From Bacillota bacterium (lineage in GTDB: Bacteria > Bacillota > Clostridia > Lachnospirales > Lachnospiraceae): a stretch of 64,000 nucleotides of DNA. The notes under the pieces were generated by a model. The model ran no database searches, was not told the origin of the DNA, and worked only from the letters and a program-made list of their open reading frames with translations. How positions within the stretch are numbered: position 1 is the stretch's first letter; each line of letters begins with the position of its first letter. Where the stretch lies: positions 186,001-250,000 of the forward strand of contig JAEXOU010000005.1 in assembly GCA_023439125.1 (NCBI GenBank), read 5' to 3'. Of the stretch, positions 1 through 8,737 are shown in pieces. The translations under genes and the position numbers were made by a program.

Positions 1-1
1 C

Positions 2-640
2 TTTATCTCATTTTTAATCCGAAAAAGAGTGATGGAAGAAGATCCAACCGAATGTATTCATCCACCAAAAGTGGATAAAGTCACTCCAAAGTCCATTAGC
101 TATGAACAGATGATTGCGTTATTAGAGGCACCGAATCTAGGTACAATGGCTGGACGGCGAGATCGTGCAATTTTAGAACTACTCTATGCAACAGGAATCA
201 AAGCCTCTGAGTTAATTCAGCTTAGAATAGAAGATGTCAATTTGAGTTTCGGAAGTATTCGTATTGACCATGAAGGAAAGGGACGTGTGTTACCACTTGG
301 CCAGACAGTAAAAAAAGCACTGATTGAGTATCTTGAAGATGTGAAGTTAGTGCAGCCGGATCAGAAAATTTTATTTAGCAATCGTATGGGTACTGGTTTT
401 ACCCGTCAAGGAATTTATAAGCTGGTGAAAGAATATGCAAAAGAAGCAGGAATTGAAGATGCTATATCACTACAAATCATCCGCAATTCCTTTGCTATTC
501 ATATGCTTTCCAATGGTGCAGATCTCAACAGTATGCAAGAACTACTTGGAATCTCCGATGTAATCGCTGCTCAAAAATTCTTGCATACAGATAAATCAAG
601 CACATTTTCAGTTTATAAGCGTACTCATCCAAGAGGTTAA
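2..640 (+). CDS. Xer-type tyrosine recombinase homologue, catalytically degenerate (5' end outside window)
   Basis: The frame is open to the window edge, so the N-terminal core-binding domain is missing. A GTG at 29 and an ATG at 32 are internal codons, not convincing starts. The protein is clearly XerC/XerD-like: TGIKASELIQL, then GKGRVLPLG, then a C-terminal block with the family's spacing. Counting from the GTG at 29, the catalytic positions read K58 (normally Arg), Q149 (His), R152 (Arg, kept), I175 (His/Trp) and F184 (the nucleophilic Tyr). The spacings 149-152-175-184 equal those of E. coli XerD 244-247-270-279, so the substitutions are not an alignment artefact. The beta-hairpin Lys (K84) is kept. 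DNA binding may survive, but strand cleavage should not. It could be a regulatory pseudo-recombinase or a decaying paralogue; the intact frame argues for the former. Confidence 0.85.
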   Translation, partial: FISFLIRKRVMEEDPTECIHPPKVDKVTPKSISYEQMIALLEAPNLGTMAGRRDRAILELLYATGIKASELIQLRIEDVNLSFGSIRIDHEGKGRVLPLGQTVKKALIEYLEDVKLVQPDQKILFSNRMGTGFTRQGIYKLVKEYAKEAGIEDAISLQIIRNSFAIHMLSNGADLNSMQELLGISDVIAAQKFLHTDKSSTFSVYKRTHPRG

Positions 641-698
641 TTCACTGGAGCAAACCTAGGATTCAGGTGTCAAAAGTACGTTTCTATATCTTCATAAG

Positions 699-869
699 TC
701 ATTTTGCACAGCATTAGACTATCTAAAAATGAGATGCCAAACGTAATTCAGTAGCATACTGTTATGAAGTCGTCGTTAGTACCGTTACGAACTTCATTCA
801 AGCGAGAGCGTGTTGCGAATGAATTATGTTTGGCATCTCATATTTACATCCTATCTTTATGCAAAATGA
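699..869. repeat. MITE-like intergenic repeat, copy R1
   Basis: About 171 bp bounded by TCATTTTGCA and its complement TGCAAAATGA. Inside the ends is a second inverted repeat (GAGATGCCAAAC / GTTTGGCATCTC). The core contains the conserved stretch with ACTTCATTCAAGCGAGAGCG, which is inverted relative to copies R2-R5. It fills the gap between the recombinase homologue and the convergent DAHP synthase and may act as a bidirectional terminator. Confidence 0.8.
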
Positions 870-877
870 CTTTAACT

Positions 878-1909
878 CTATAAACTATCAGCAATCGTAT
901 AGATGAGACGTTCTGTTTCACACCATCCTAGACAAGCATCGGTAATGGATTTGCCATAGATACCAGTGCCAACCTTCTGACAACCATCTTCAATATAACT
1001 TTCTATCATAACGCCCTTAACTAGTTTAGCAATTTCATCATTGACTCTACGGGAATGAAGAACTTCTTTTACGATTCTTGGTTGCTCCGTATACATCTTA
1101 TTCGAATTAGCATGGTTTGCATCTACAATTGTAGCTGGATTCATCAAATGAGGATGTTCCTGATACATTGTCAACAGACGAATCAAATCTTCATAGTGAT
1201 AATTTGGAATACATTGTCCGTGTTTATTAACAGCACCACGTAATATCGTGTGAGCAAGTGGATTGCCATCGGTATGTACTTCCCAGGTACGGTATAAGAA
1301 GGCATGAGAACCTTGTGCTGCAACACAGGAATTTAACATAACGGATAAATCACCTGAAGTTGGGTTCTTCATACCAGCTGGTACATCCATACCACTAATG
1401 GTAAGTCGATGTTGTTGATCTTCTACCGATCGAGCACCAACTGCAACATAAGATAACATATCATCAACATATGGCCAGTTTTCTGGATAAAGCATCTCAT
1501 CAGCTGCAGTTAATCCAGTTTCATTAATCGCTCTAAGATGCATCTTTCTCATGGCAACTAACCCTTCATGTAAATCTGGTTCCTTTTCTGGATCTGGTTG
1601 ATGCACAATTCCTTTATAGCCTTCTCCTGTCGTACGTGGTTTATTTGTATAAATTCTAGGAATTATAATTATTTTCTCAGAAACTTTATCTGCAATTTGT
1701 GCTAAACGATACATATAATCTAAAACTGCATCTTCATTATCAGCAGAACAAGGTCCAATGATAACTAAAAACTTGTCTGAGGCTCCTGTAAATACATCTT
1801 TTATCTTAAGATCACGTTCTTGTTTTGCCTGAATGCCATAAGAAGTCATAGGAAAAGTACTTTTTAGTTCTTCAGGTGTCATGACTTTTTGTACATAGTG
1901 AAATCCCAT
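878..1909 (-). CDS. aroF: 3-deoxy-7-phosphoheptulonate (DAHP) synthase, class I
   Basis: Catalyses condensation of phosphoenolpyruvate and erythrose 4-phosphate to DAHP, the first step of the cytosolic shikimate pathway. The protein has 343 residues, close to the roughly 350 of the AroFGH family. GPCSADN (about residues 52-58) and KPRTTGEGYKG (about 89-99) are family signatures for the PEP/metal site, and DANHANS near residue 263 carries further conserved active-site residues. The N-terminal extension typical of feedback-regulated AroFGH enzymes is present. A good promoter lies about 60 bp upstream. The leader is too short for a T-box, so no tryptophan-type attenuation is visible. Which amino acid inhibits it, and hence the F/G/H letter, cannot be told from sequence alone. 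Confidence 0.93.
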   Translation of the reverse strand: MGFHYVQKVMTPEELKSTFPMTSYGIQAKQERDLKIKDVFTGASDKFLVIIGPCSADNEDAVLDYMYRLAQIADKVSEKIIIIPRIYTNKPRTTGEGYKGIVHQPDPEKEPDLHEGLVAMRKMHLRAINETGLTAADEMLYPENWPYVDDMLSYVAVGARSVEDQQHRLTISGMDVPAGMKNPTSGDLSVMLNSCVAAQGSHAFLYRTWEVHTDGNPLAHTILRGAVNKHGQCIPNYHYEDLIRLLTMYQEHPHLMNPATIVDANHANSNKMYTEQPRIVKEVLHSRRVNDEIAKLVKGVMIESYIEDGCQKVGTGIYGKSITDACLGWCETERLIYTIADSL

Positions 1910-1967
1910 ATCTGTTACCCGACCTTTCTTTCGTTATAGTCTATAATTATGTAAATATACTCTTTCC

Positions 1968-1995
1968 ATTCTATCGTATTTTTTTAAAATGTCAA
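1968..1995 (-). promoter_or_regulatory. Sigma-A promoter of the DAHP synthase gene
   Basis: On the minus strand TTGACA (1995-1990) and TAGAAT (1973-1968) are separated by 16 bp. The predicted start leaves a leader of about 50 nt. Confidence 0.65.
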
Positions 1996-2044
1996 TGAAA
2001 TATGGAAATAGATTATAGTATAAAGTTCAGATCTTATAAAAAAC

Positions 2045-2073
2045 TTGTACTTCCAACTTAAAATGAGTATACT
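2045..2073 (+). promoter_or_regulatory. Sigma-A promoter of the pyrimidine-nucleoside phosphorylase gene
   Basis: TTGTAC (2045-2050), 17 bp spacer, TATACT (2068-2073), about 80 nt upstream of the start codon. Confidence 0.6.
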
Positions 2074-2157
2074 AATATTATGCATCATGAGAGAATTATG
2101 GGGAACTAATTGTTGATTCATTACCTGTAATTTTGAGAGAAATAAGGAGTGTATACT

Positions 2158-3483
2158 ATGAGAATGTATGATTTGATTATGAAAAAAAAGAATGGAGAAG
2201 TATTATCAGGTGAAGAAATTCATTTTATTATAGATGGTTATACAAAAGGAAGTATTCCCGATTATCAGATGTCTGCTTTTTTAATGGCAGTATGTTGGAA
2301 GGGAATGAATATGGAAGAAACAACGCAGCTTACAATGGCAATGGCTAAGAGTGGCGATATGCTTGATCTTTCCATGATTCATGGGAAAAAAGTAGATAAG
2401 CATAGTACAGGTGGTGTTGGTGATAAAACATCGCTTATCATAGGACCAATGGTTGCGGCTCTTGGTGTGCCAGTGGCTAAGATGTCAGGACGTGGACTTG
2501 GACATACTGGTGGTACGATTGATAAATTAGAGAGTTTTGAAGGTTTTACAACTTCACTTAGTGATGAAAAATTCATCGAGAATGTAAATGAGATGAAGTT
2601 GGCAATTGTTGGACAAACAGCGAACTTAGCTCCAGCGGATAAAAAGATTTATGCCTTAAGGGATGTAACAGCGACGGTAGATAATATTTCTTTAATCTCT
2701 AGCTCCATTATGAGTAAGAAGATTGCTGCTGGATCCGATGTCATTGTATTGGATGTAAAGACTGGTAGCGGTGCATTTATGAAGACATTGGATGGTTCTT
2801 TCGAATTAGCTAAGACAATGGTTGATATCGGTAATGGCGTCGGACGTCAGACTTATGCGGTAATCTCAGATATGAATCAGCCATTAGGTTGCGCAGTTGG
2901 TAACAATCTTGAAGTAATTGAAGCAATCGAGACATTAAAGGGCAATGGTCCAGAGGATTTATTAGATGCGAGTTTAACATTAGCTTCTTATATGTTAGTA
3001 GGTGCTGGTGAAGTATCGACAGCGCAGGAGGCTCGTGAAAAGTTATTAGGAACGATTAAAGATGGTAGCGCATTAGCAAAATTGGCGGAATTTGTACGTT
3101 GCCAAGGTGGTAATGATGCACCTGTGTTTGATACAGATCAATTTCCAAAGGCTGAAATTGTGGAAGATGTTTGTGCGACGAAGGCAGGATATGTAGCAAA
3201 TATTCATACCGATGAGATTGGTATGACTTCCTTAATTCTCGGTGGTGGACGAGAAACAAAAGAAAGTACAATTGATTTAACTGTAGGTATGAAAATACAC
3301 AAAAAAATTGGTGATTATGTAGAGGCTGGTACACCATTAGCTACGTTATATGCAAATGACAAGGAGAAACTTGAATTAGCAAAGAAACGCTTCTTAAGTG
3401 CTTATTTAATTACAGACGAAAAAGTAGAAGCACCTCATCATATCTATGGAATCGTTACGAAGGATGGTATTCAAAAGTGGTAA
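2158..3483 (+). CDS. pdp: Pyrimidine-nucleoside phosphorylase
   Basis: Phosphorolyses uridine and thymidine/deoxyuridine to the base and (deoxy)ribose 1-phosphate in the cytosol (nucleoside salvage). The 441-residue protein matches the Bacillus Pdp family from start to end: MRMYDLIMKK at the N terminus, KVDKHSTGGVGDK (phosphate site, near residue 80), KMSGRGLGHTGGTIDKLE (near 108), and a C-terminal GGGRETKES region. The ATG at 2158 is preferred over the GTG at 2149, because AAGGAG (2144-2149) lies 8 nt upstream of 2158 and family members begin MRM. It is monocistronic or first in a loose unit with the downstream permease, 68 bp away. Confidence 0.95.
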   Translation: MRMYDLIMKKKNGEVLSGEEIHFIIDGYTKGSIPDYQMSAFLMAVCWKGMNMEETTQLTMAMAKSGDMLDLSMIHGKKVDKHSTGGVGDKTSLIIGPMVAALGVPVAKMSGRGLGHTGGTIDKLESFEGFTTSLSDEKFIENVNEMKLAIVGQTANLAPADKKIYALRDVTATVDNISLISSSIMSKKIAAGSDVIVLDVKTGSGAFMKTLDGSFELAKTMVDIGNGVGRQTYAVISDMNQPLGCAVGNNLEVIEAIETLKGNGPEDLLDASLTLASYMLVGAGEVSTAQEAREKLLGTIKDGSALAKLAEFVRCQGGNDAPVFDTDQFPKAEIVEDVCATKAGYVANIHTDEIGMTSLILGGGRETKESTIDLTVGMKIHKKIGDYVEAGTPLATLYANDKEKLELAKKRFLSAYLITDEKVEAPHHIYGIVTKDGIQKW

Positions 3484-3551
3484 TATAAAGTGTGAGACTG
3501 TTGCTTCATACGAACAGTGGATGTGGAAAATTGAATGGTAGGTAGTAGAGC

Positions 3552-6398
3552 ATGAAAAAGAGTGCATTGAAAAAGGATTTTCGAATTGAAGTAAAGAAAA
3601 CCTTCATGAGATTTTTATCCATATTACTGATTGTTGCATTGGGGGTTTCCTTCTATTCAGGACTTCGAGCTTGTAAAGCTGATATGCTCGAAACAAGTGA
3701 TGCTTATTATGATGATGTTAATTTTATGGATTTGTATGTCGTTGGAACCTTCGGGATTACTCAAGAGGATTTAGAGGCGATTGCTTCCTTGGATGGAGTT
3801 GCTAATGTAGAGGGCGCTTATACGAAGGATGTTCTTGTTCAATTAGAAGATCAGGATATTGTTGTAAAATCGTATTCGGATAATCAAAAGATAAATCAAT
3901 TTTACTTAGTCGAAGGACGAAAACCAAGTGCTAATAATGAATGTATGGTAGATACCTTGTTTTTAAGAAACACAGGTTATCAGATTGGAGATAATATAAC
4001 ACTTCTGACAGAAGGGGAAGATTTAAAGGCTTCGCTAAAGGAAGTGCAGTTGACCATTGTTGGAAGTTGTGAAGATGCAAGATATTTATCCATTTTCCGT
4101 GGTAATGGTGATATTGGGAATGGAACAATCAACAGTTTTATTGTGCTCAATAAATCAAATTACCTCCAAGATGTTTATTCTGAGGCATATATTCAAGCAG
4201 AAGGTGCAATTACATTAGATTGTTATAGTAAAGAATATGAAACAAAAATTGAAAACCTTAGAGTAAAAATTGAGGAGATTGCAAATGGGCAGTGTTCAAA
4301 ACGATATGAAGATATTATGGCAGAACCTAAACAACAGATTGCAAACGCAACGACTGAGTATGAAGAGAATGTAGCACAATTTAACAAGAATAAAACAGAG
4401 GCATATCAAACAATAAACCAAGCAAAGCAACAATTAGCAACATTGAAAGAGGCTATTGATGCTGCTGAGGCAGAAGTTAATGAAAAAAAACAAGCGCTTG
4501 CTGTAATTCATTATGGAGAAAATGACATCGAGCGTGTATTAGCCCCAATGATTACTGAGCTTAATACCCAAAAGGAAACATATCAGCAATCTTTACAAGA
4601 GCTCAATCAACAAAAAGAGGACATTGACGTACAATTTGCTGAAGCTGAGACGAAGTTAGAATTAGCCAAAACAGAACTTACTCAAAAAGAAGCTGAGCTT
4701 GCCTTGGTACAAATACCAAAATGGTATATTGGTGATCGTAACTGGGTGGAATCTTATGTCTCTTATATTACAGATGCAGACCGAATAGATGCAATCGCCA
4801 AGATTTTTCCAGTCATCTTTTTCCTTGTTGCTGCATTAGTCTGCTTAACTACAATGACGCGTATGGTCGATGAACAGAGAACTCAAATCGGTATCCTAAT
4901 GGCGTTAGGATATGGAAAACTTTCAATTGCCGGTAAATTTATGAAGTATTGTTTCTTGGCAACGGTTTGTGGTTCCATCTTTGGTGCATTACTCGGACAA
5001 AAAATCTTTCCATTAGTTATTATCAATGCTTATCGAATCATGTATGCTGGATTGCCATACGTGATAACTAATTATCAACCATATGATGCGATTTTAGCAG
5101 GCGTTCTTGCAATTGGGTGTACAATGATGGCAACTTACATTGCTTGTATGCGAGATTTACAAGCACAACCAGCACAATTAATGCGTCCAGTAGCTCCGAA
5201 AGCTGGAAAACGAATATTTTTAGAACGTATTCCTATCATATGGAAACATCTTAATTTTACTAAGAAGTCAACATTACGCAATTTGTTCCGTTATAAAAAA
5301 AGATTTTTTATGACAGTAATCGGTATTGCGGGATGTATGGGATTGATTATTGTTGGTTTTGGTATTAAGGATTCCATTGGAGTAATGGCAGATCTACAAT
5401 ATGAGGATTTATGGCTACAAGATGGAGAGATTGTACTAGAAGATAACTTGTCTGATGAAGAACTAAAAGCTTTTATTAATCGATTAAGAACAGAGAAAGA
5501 CATTACGAATGCACAACTTTTTTATAAAAAGACAGTGGAAGGTTTGCATAACGATATTAAGAAAAGCATTACTTTGTATGTGCTTGAGGACGATATTGCG
5601 TTTGATAACTTCTTCCTATTTCGAAATCGTGAAACAAAAGAGCAATATAAGTTATCTGGTAAGGGTGTCATAGTGACAGAGAAGTATGCTTCTATGTTAG
5701 ATCTCACGGTTGGAGATACATTAGTATTAAGTATCAATGATGACGAGAAAGTTAACGTTACAGTAGAAGCTATTAGCGAAAACTATCTTGGCCATTATGT
5801 ATTTATGAATAAAGAACTCTATCAGATGTTAACAAAAGAGAACCTACCATACAATGGCTGTTTATTACGTATTGTTTCTGAAGATGAGACTACTGAGAAA
5901 CAATTATTTTCACATATCCTATCGGATTACAATGAAGTTATGTCAATCTCATCGACACGTAGTTTAAATGAGCGAATTGATTCGATGCTCGAGAGTTTAA
6001 ATATTATCACGTATGTTTTGATTATTAGTGCAGGCTTGCTTGCGTTTGTTGTCCTTTACAATTTAAGCAATATAAATATCAATGAGAGAAAGAGAGAACT
6101 GGCTACATTAAAAGTACTAGGATTTTATGACGGAGAGGTGAATTCTTACGTCATGCGTGAAAATATAATACTGACTGTGATTGGAATTATACTTGGCGTT
6201 GGCTTAGGTAAAGTTCTTCATGGATTTGTAATTGGAACATGTGAAATTGAAGCTGTCATGTTTGGACGACTCATTAAATTACCAAGTTACCTCTATAGTG
6301 CTGCATTAACATTAATTTTTTCTTTCATAATATGCTTTTTTACTTACTTTCGATTAAAGAAAGTGGATATGATCGAATCGCTCAAGAGTGTTGAATAA
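3552..6398 (+). CDS. FtsX/MacB-like ABC transporter permease, large, no adjacent ATPase
   Basis: A 948-residue membrane protein. An N-terminal segment (about residues 18-40) is followed by an extracellular MacB-type periplasmic-core-like domain and a charged coiled coil (about 255-390, Q/K/E-rich). Three membrane segments follow at about 415-540 with the FtsX motif TRMVDEQRTQIGILMALGYG. A second extracellular domain and a final three-helix FtsX module (about 815-945, NINERKRELATLKVLGFY) close the protein. This duplicated FtsX plan fits export or lipid-extracting ABC systems. No ATP-binding subunit lies beside it; the ABC-F proteins elsewhere in the window lack membrane partners and would not serve. 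The substrate is unknown. The ribosome binding site is weak. Confidence 0.85.
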   Translation: MKKSALKKDFRIEVKKTFMRFLSILLIVALGVSFYSGLRACKADMLETSDAYYDDVNFMDLYVVGTFGITQEDLEAIASLDGVANVEGAYTKDVLVQLEDQDIVVKSYSDNQKINQFYLVEGRKPSANNECMVDTLFLRNTGYQIGDNITLLTEGEDLKASLKEVQLTIVGSCEDARYLSIFRGNGDIGNGTINSFIVLNKSNYLQDVYSEAYIQAEGAITLDCYSKEYETKIENLRVKIEEIANGQCSKRYEDIMAEPKQQIANATTEYEENVAQFNKNKTEAYQTINQAKQQLATLKEAIDAAEAEVNEKKQALAVIHYGENDIERVLAPMITELNTQKETYQQSLQELNQQKEDIDVQFAEAETKLELAKTELTQKEAELALVQIPKWYIGDRNWVESYVSYITDADRIDAIAKIFPVIFFLVAALVCLTTMTRMVDEQRTQIGILMALGYGKLSIAGKFMKYCFLATVCGSIFGALLGQKIFPLVIINAYRIMYAGLPYVITNYQPYDAILAGVLAIGCTMMATYIACMRDLQAQPAQLMRPVAPKAGKRIFLERIPIIWKHLNFTKKSTLRNLFRYKKRFFMTVIGIAGCMGLIIVGFGIKDSIGVMADLQYEDLWLQDGEIVLEDNLSDEELKAFINRLRTEKDITNAQLFYKKTVEGLHNDIKKSITLYVLEDDIAFDNFFLFRNRETKEQYKLSGKGVIVTEKYASMLDLTVGDTLVLSINDDEKVNVTVEAISENYLGHYVFMNKELYQMLTKENLPYNGCLLRIVSEDETTEKQLFSHILSDYNEVMSISSTRSLNERIDSMLESLNIITYVLIISAGLLAFVVLYNLSNININERKRELATLKVLGFYDGEVNSYVMRENIILTVIGIILGVGLGKVLHGFVIGTCEIEAVMFGRLIKLPSYLYSAALTLIFSFIICFFTYFRLKKVDMIESLKSVE

Positions 6399-6452
6399 CA
6401 CGAAGCTTCGTATCATAAGATAGAACAAGAATCAAAGTGATGTGGTCGCTGC

Positions 6453-7016
6453 ATGGAAATCATTTGTCATCTGTCAAAGGGTGTAGCTCGTTTAATATTT
6501 GTCCTCGTAATGGTAATTTTATTTATGAAAATTATTGTTCCGAGGACATCTATATATTTTCGGTACTGGATGTATTATCCGAAGTTTGGTAATTATCTAA
6601 ATGTATATGATGCCGTTTTAGTTAGTGGAGAACATTTTCATTTACGTGTAAAAAACATTAATCAAAGGCTTTCTTATACATCAACTGACTTTAAGGTTGC
6701 CTATGCCAATGAGTTTGGACAGGTGACTGCCTACCGGCCCGGAACTGCATATATTGAAGTCAAAGTTCGAGAGGAAAGGCTTATTTGTCGTGTAAAAGTC
6801 ATCCGATTGAATCATGATGAGATAACACTTAAAATTGGTCATACAAAAAAATTGAATGTATTAGGAAATTGGTTTTTTGAATCGTTTTCTAGTAGTGATA
6901 CAAAAGTAGCTAAAGTAACAAAGCATGGAACCGTTACTGCTGTAGCTTCTGGAACTGCTACCATTACAGTAAGAGCAAAGGGGAAAACGATGAAATGTGT
7001 TGTAACAGTACCATAA
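6453..7016 (+). CDS. Membrane-anchored bacterial Ig-like (Big2) domain protein
   Basis: A 187-residue protein with one N-terminal hydrophobic segment (about residues 12-30, signal anchor). Two tandem Ig-like modules follow. The second is a clear Big2 fold (about 110-187): ITLKIGHTKKL, then SSSDTKVAKVTKHGTVTA, then GTATITVRAKGKTMKCVVTV. The first (about 45-105) has the same rhythm but is more diverged. It is probably displayed at the outer face of the membrane or in the wall. It lies 54 bp after the permease and 112 bp before the carboxypeptidase, so an envelope role is likely. The start codon has no strong ribosome binding site. Confidence 0.75.
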   Translation: MEIICHLSKGVARLIFVLVMVILFMKIIVPRTSIYFRYWMYYPKFGNYLNVYDAVLVSGEHFHLRVKNINQRLSYTSTDFKVAYANEFGQVTAYRPGTAYIEVKVREERLICRVKVIRLNHDEITLKIGHTKKLNVLGNWFFESFSSSDTKVAKVTKHGTVTAVASGTATITVRAKGKTMKCVVTVP

Positions 7017-7128
7017 ATTTCTTTCAACGCTGTATTTTAACTTGTTTTTAAGTTTACTTATCTACTTGTCATATTTTTAGACTTGCTTGACTAAAATAGT
7101 ATTAATTAACATGATTGGATGAGTCTGT

Positions 7129-8523
7129 ATGGAGGTTTTAAAGACAAAGGGCGTTCTAAGAAAGATATTAGGAATTAGTTTTGTATTCGTGTTACTTGTT
7201 ATGCATGGTCAGACTGCGATTATCCTTGGAGCTGACGATACAAGGAGAACAGTATCATTCGCAAAAGAGGAATCTACGCCTGAAGCAAAATCAGAAAATT
7301 CAAAGGAGACAGTTACAACACCAGAAACTGGCGAGAAAACGAGCGAACGTTATGAAGACATGGGAGAGGATGTCCTTTCAGAAATTGATGATGAGTATCT
7401 TAATAAAATTGCGAATGACCCAATTTCGGAAACTTCAGTTGCGGGACTTGATATTAGCTCTGTTGCGGCAGTTTTAATGGAAGGCTCTACTGGGCAAGTC
7501 ATTTATGAAAAGAATTCGACACAAGAATTAAGACCAGCTTCCATTACTAAAATCATGACACTACTACTGATTTTTGAAGCACTTGACAGTGGTCAGATTA
7601 AACTGACAGATATGGTACCTGTAAGTGAGCATGCTGCGAGTATGGGTGGTTCCCAAGTTTATCTTGAGCCAAATGAGACACAAGATGTTAATACAATGAT
7701 AAAATGTATTAGTATAGCTAGCGCGAATGACGCAAGCGTTGCAATGGGAGAATTTATTGCTGGTTCTGAAGAAGCATTTGTAGCTCGAATGAATGAGAGA
7801 GCAAAACAACTTGGAATGAATCATACCAATTTTGTGAATTGTTATGGACTTGATGAAGATAACCATTATTCATGTGCGATGGACGTTGCAATTATGTCGC
7901 GTGAATTAATTACAAAATATCCACAGATTAGTAACTACTCAACAGTTTGGATGGATACGTTTGTACATACAACTAGAAAAGGTCAAACTGAATTTGGACT
8001 TACAAATACGAATAAGTTAATCAAATCCTATAATGGTATCACTGGTTTAAAGACTGGTTCTACAGGCTTGGCAAAATACTGTCTATCGGCAACGGCTCGT
8101 AGGAACAATATGGACCTAATCGCTGTAGTCATGGCAGCTCCAGATACAAAAACACGTTTTGCAGAGGCATCCAAATTATTAAATTATGGTTATGCAAATT
8201 GCAGTATTTATATGGATAATGGAGAGAATTTAGAGATACCAGAGGTACCTGTAAAAATGGGTGTTAAAGAAAGTGTAACTGGAAAAATGTCAAAACCTTT
8301 TTCTTATCTTTGTATGGGAGATATCAAACCTGCAGACATTACGAAAGAAGTAAAGATCTACGATTCCTGTAAAGCTCCGTTAAAAGTTACCGATTCGATT
8401 GGTGAGATCGTATATTATTGTAATGGTACTGAGCTTGGAAAGGTGAATATTGTACCTGTTAATGAAGTGAAAAAAGCAGGTTATGGAGACTATTTTTCTT
8501 TATTAATCCATAAGTATTTTTAG
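7129..8523 (+). CDS. D-alanyl-D-alanine carboxypeptidase (DacF-like, S11 family)
   Basis: Removes the terminal D-Ala from peptidoglycan pentapeptides outside the membrane. It carries all three penicillin-binding motifs in order: S138-I-T-K141, S198-A-N200 and K308-T-G310. An N-terminal signal segment (about 10-33) is followed by a low-complexity, acidic linker (about 40-105) that spaces the enzyme from the membrane; a C-terminal PBP5-type domain follows the catalytic domain. Length 464 is slightly long for the family because of the linker. A second, separately encoded homologue lies at 27646-29022. No strong ribosome binding site precedes the ATG at 7129. Confidence 0.9.
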   Translation: MEVLKTKGVLRKILGISFVFVLLVMHGQTAIILGADDTRRTVSFAKEESTPEAKSENSKETVTTPETGEKTSERYEDMGEDVLSEIDDEYLNKIANDPISETSVAGLDISSVAAVLMEGSTGQVIYEKNSTQELRPASITKIMTLLLIFEALDSGQIKLTDMVPVSEHAASMGGSQVYLEPNETQDVNTMIKCISIASANDASVAMGEFIAGSEEAFVARMNERAKQLGMNHTNFVNCYGLDEDNHYSCAMDVAIMSRELITKYPQISNYSTVWMDTFVHTTRKGQTEFGLTNTNKLIKSYNGITGLKTGSTGLAKYCLSATARRNNMDLIAVVMAAPDTKTRFAEASKLLNYGYANCSIYMDNGENLEIPEVPVKMGVKESVTGKMSKPFSYLCMGDIKPADITKEVKIYDSCKAPLKVTDSIGEIVYYCNGTELGKVNIVPVNEVKKAGYGDYFSLLIHKYF

Positions 8524-8663
8524 AGAAGGTTGGCTTAGATGCTAATCCCTAGTCATGAATAAGAAAAGAAAGAATGTGCATTACTAAGCTAAACTCATAA
8601 GAAAATTGAGGTTATACATGTTTTGTGATGCACACTCACTCTTAATTTCATGTGTTCTTGTTA

Positions 8664-8692
8664 TTGACAATAGTTGGTGCAAAAGATATAGT
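8664..8692 (+). promoter_or_regulatory. Sigma-A promoter of the metallophosphoesterase-scpAB operon
   Basis: TTGACA (8664-8669), 17 bp, TATAGT (8687-8692). The predicted start near 8699 lies downstream of the longest possible ORF start (8606). This supports translation from 8738. Confidence 0.75.
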
Positions 8693-8737
8693 ATTAAGGA
8701 ATACTTATGGGTAAGACTCATCAGAAAGGAATCATAT

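Noticed and set aside
699..869. Attachment or dif-like site next to the Xer homologue
   Set aside because: The inverted sequences belong to the dispersed repeat family, found far from any recombinase gene elsewhere in the window.
1910..1967. T-box or trp-type leader of DAHP synthase
   Set aside because: The predicted leader is only about 50 nt, too short for a T-box, and has no leader peptide.
8606..8737. N-terminal extension of the metallophosphoesterase
   Set aside because: A strong promoter at 8664-8692 starts transcription after this point, and AAGGA precedes the ATG at 8738.
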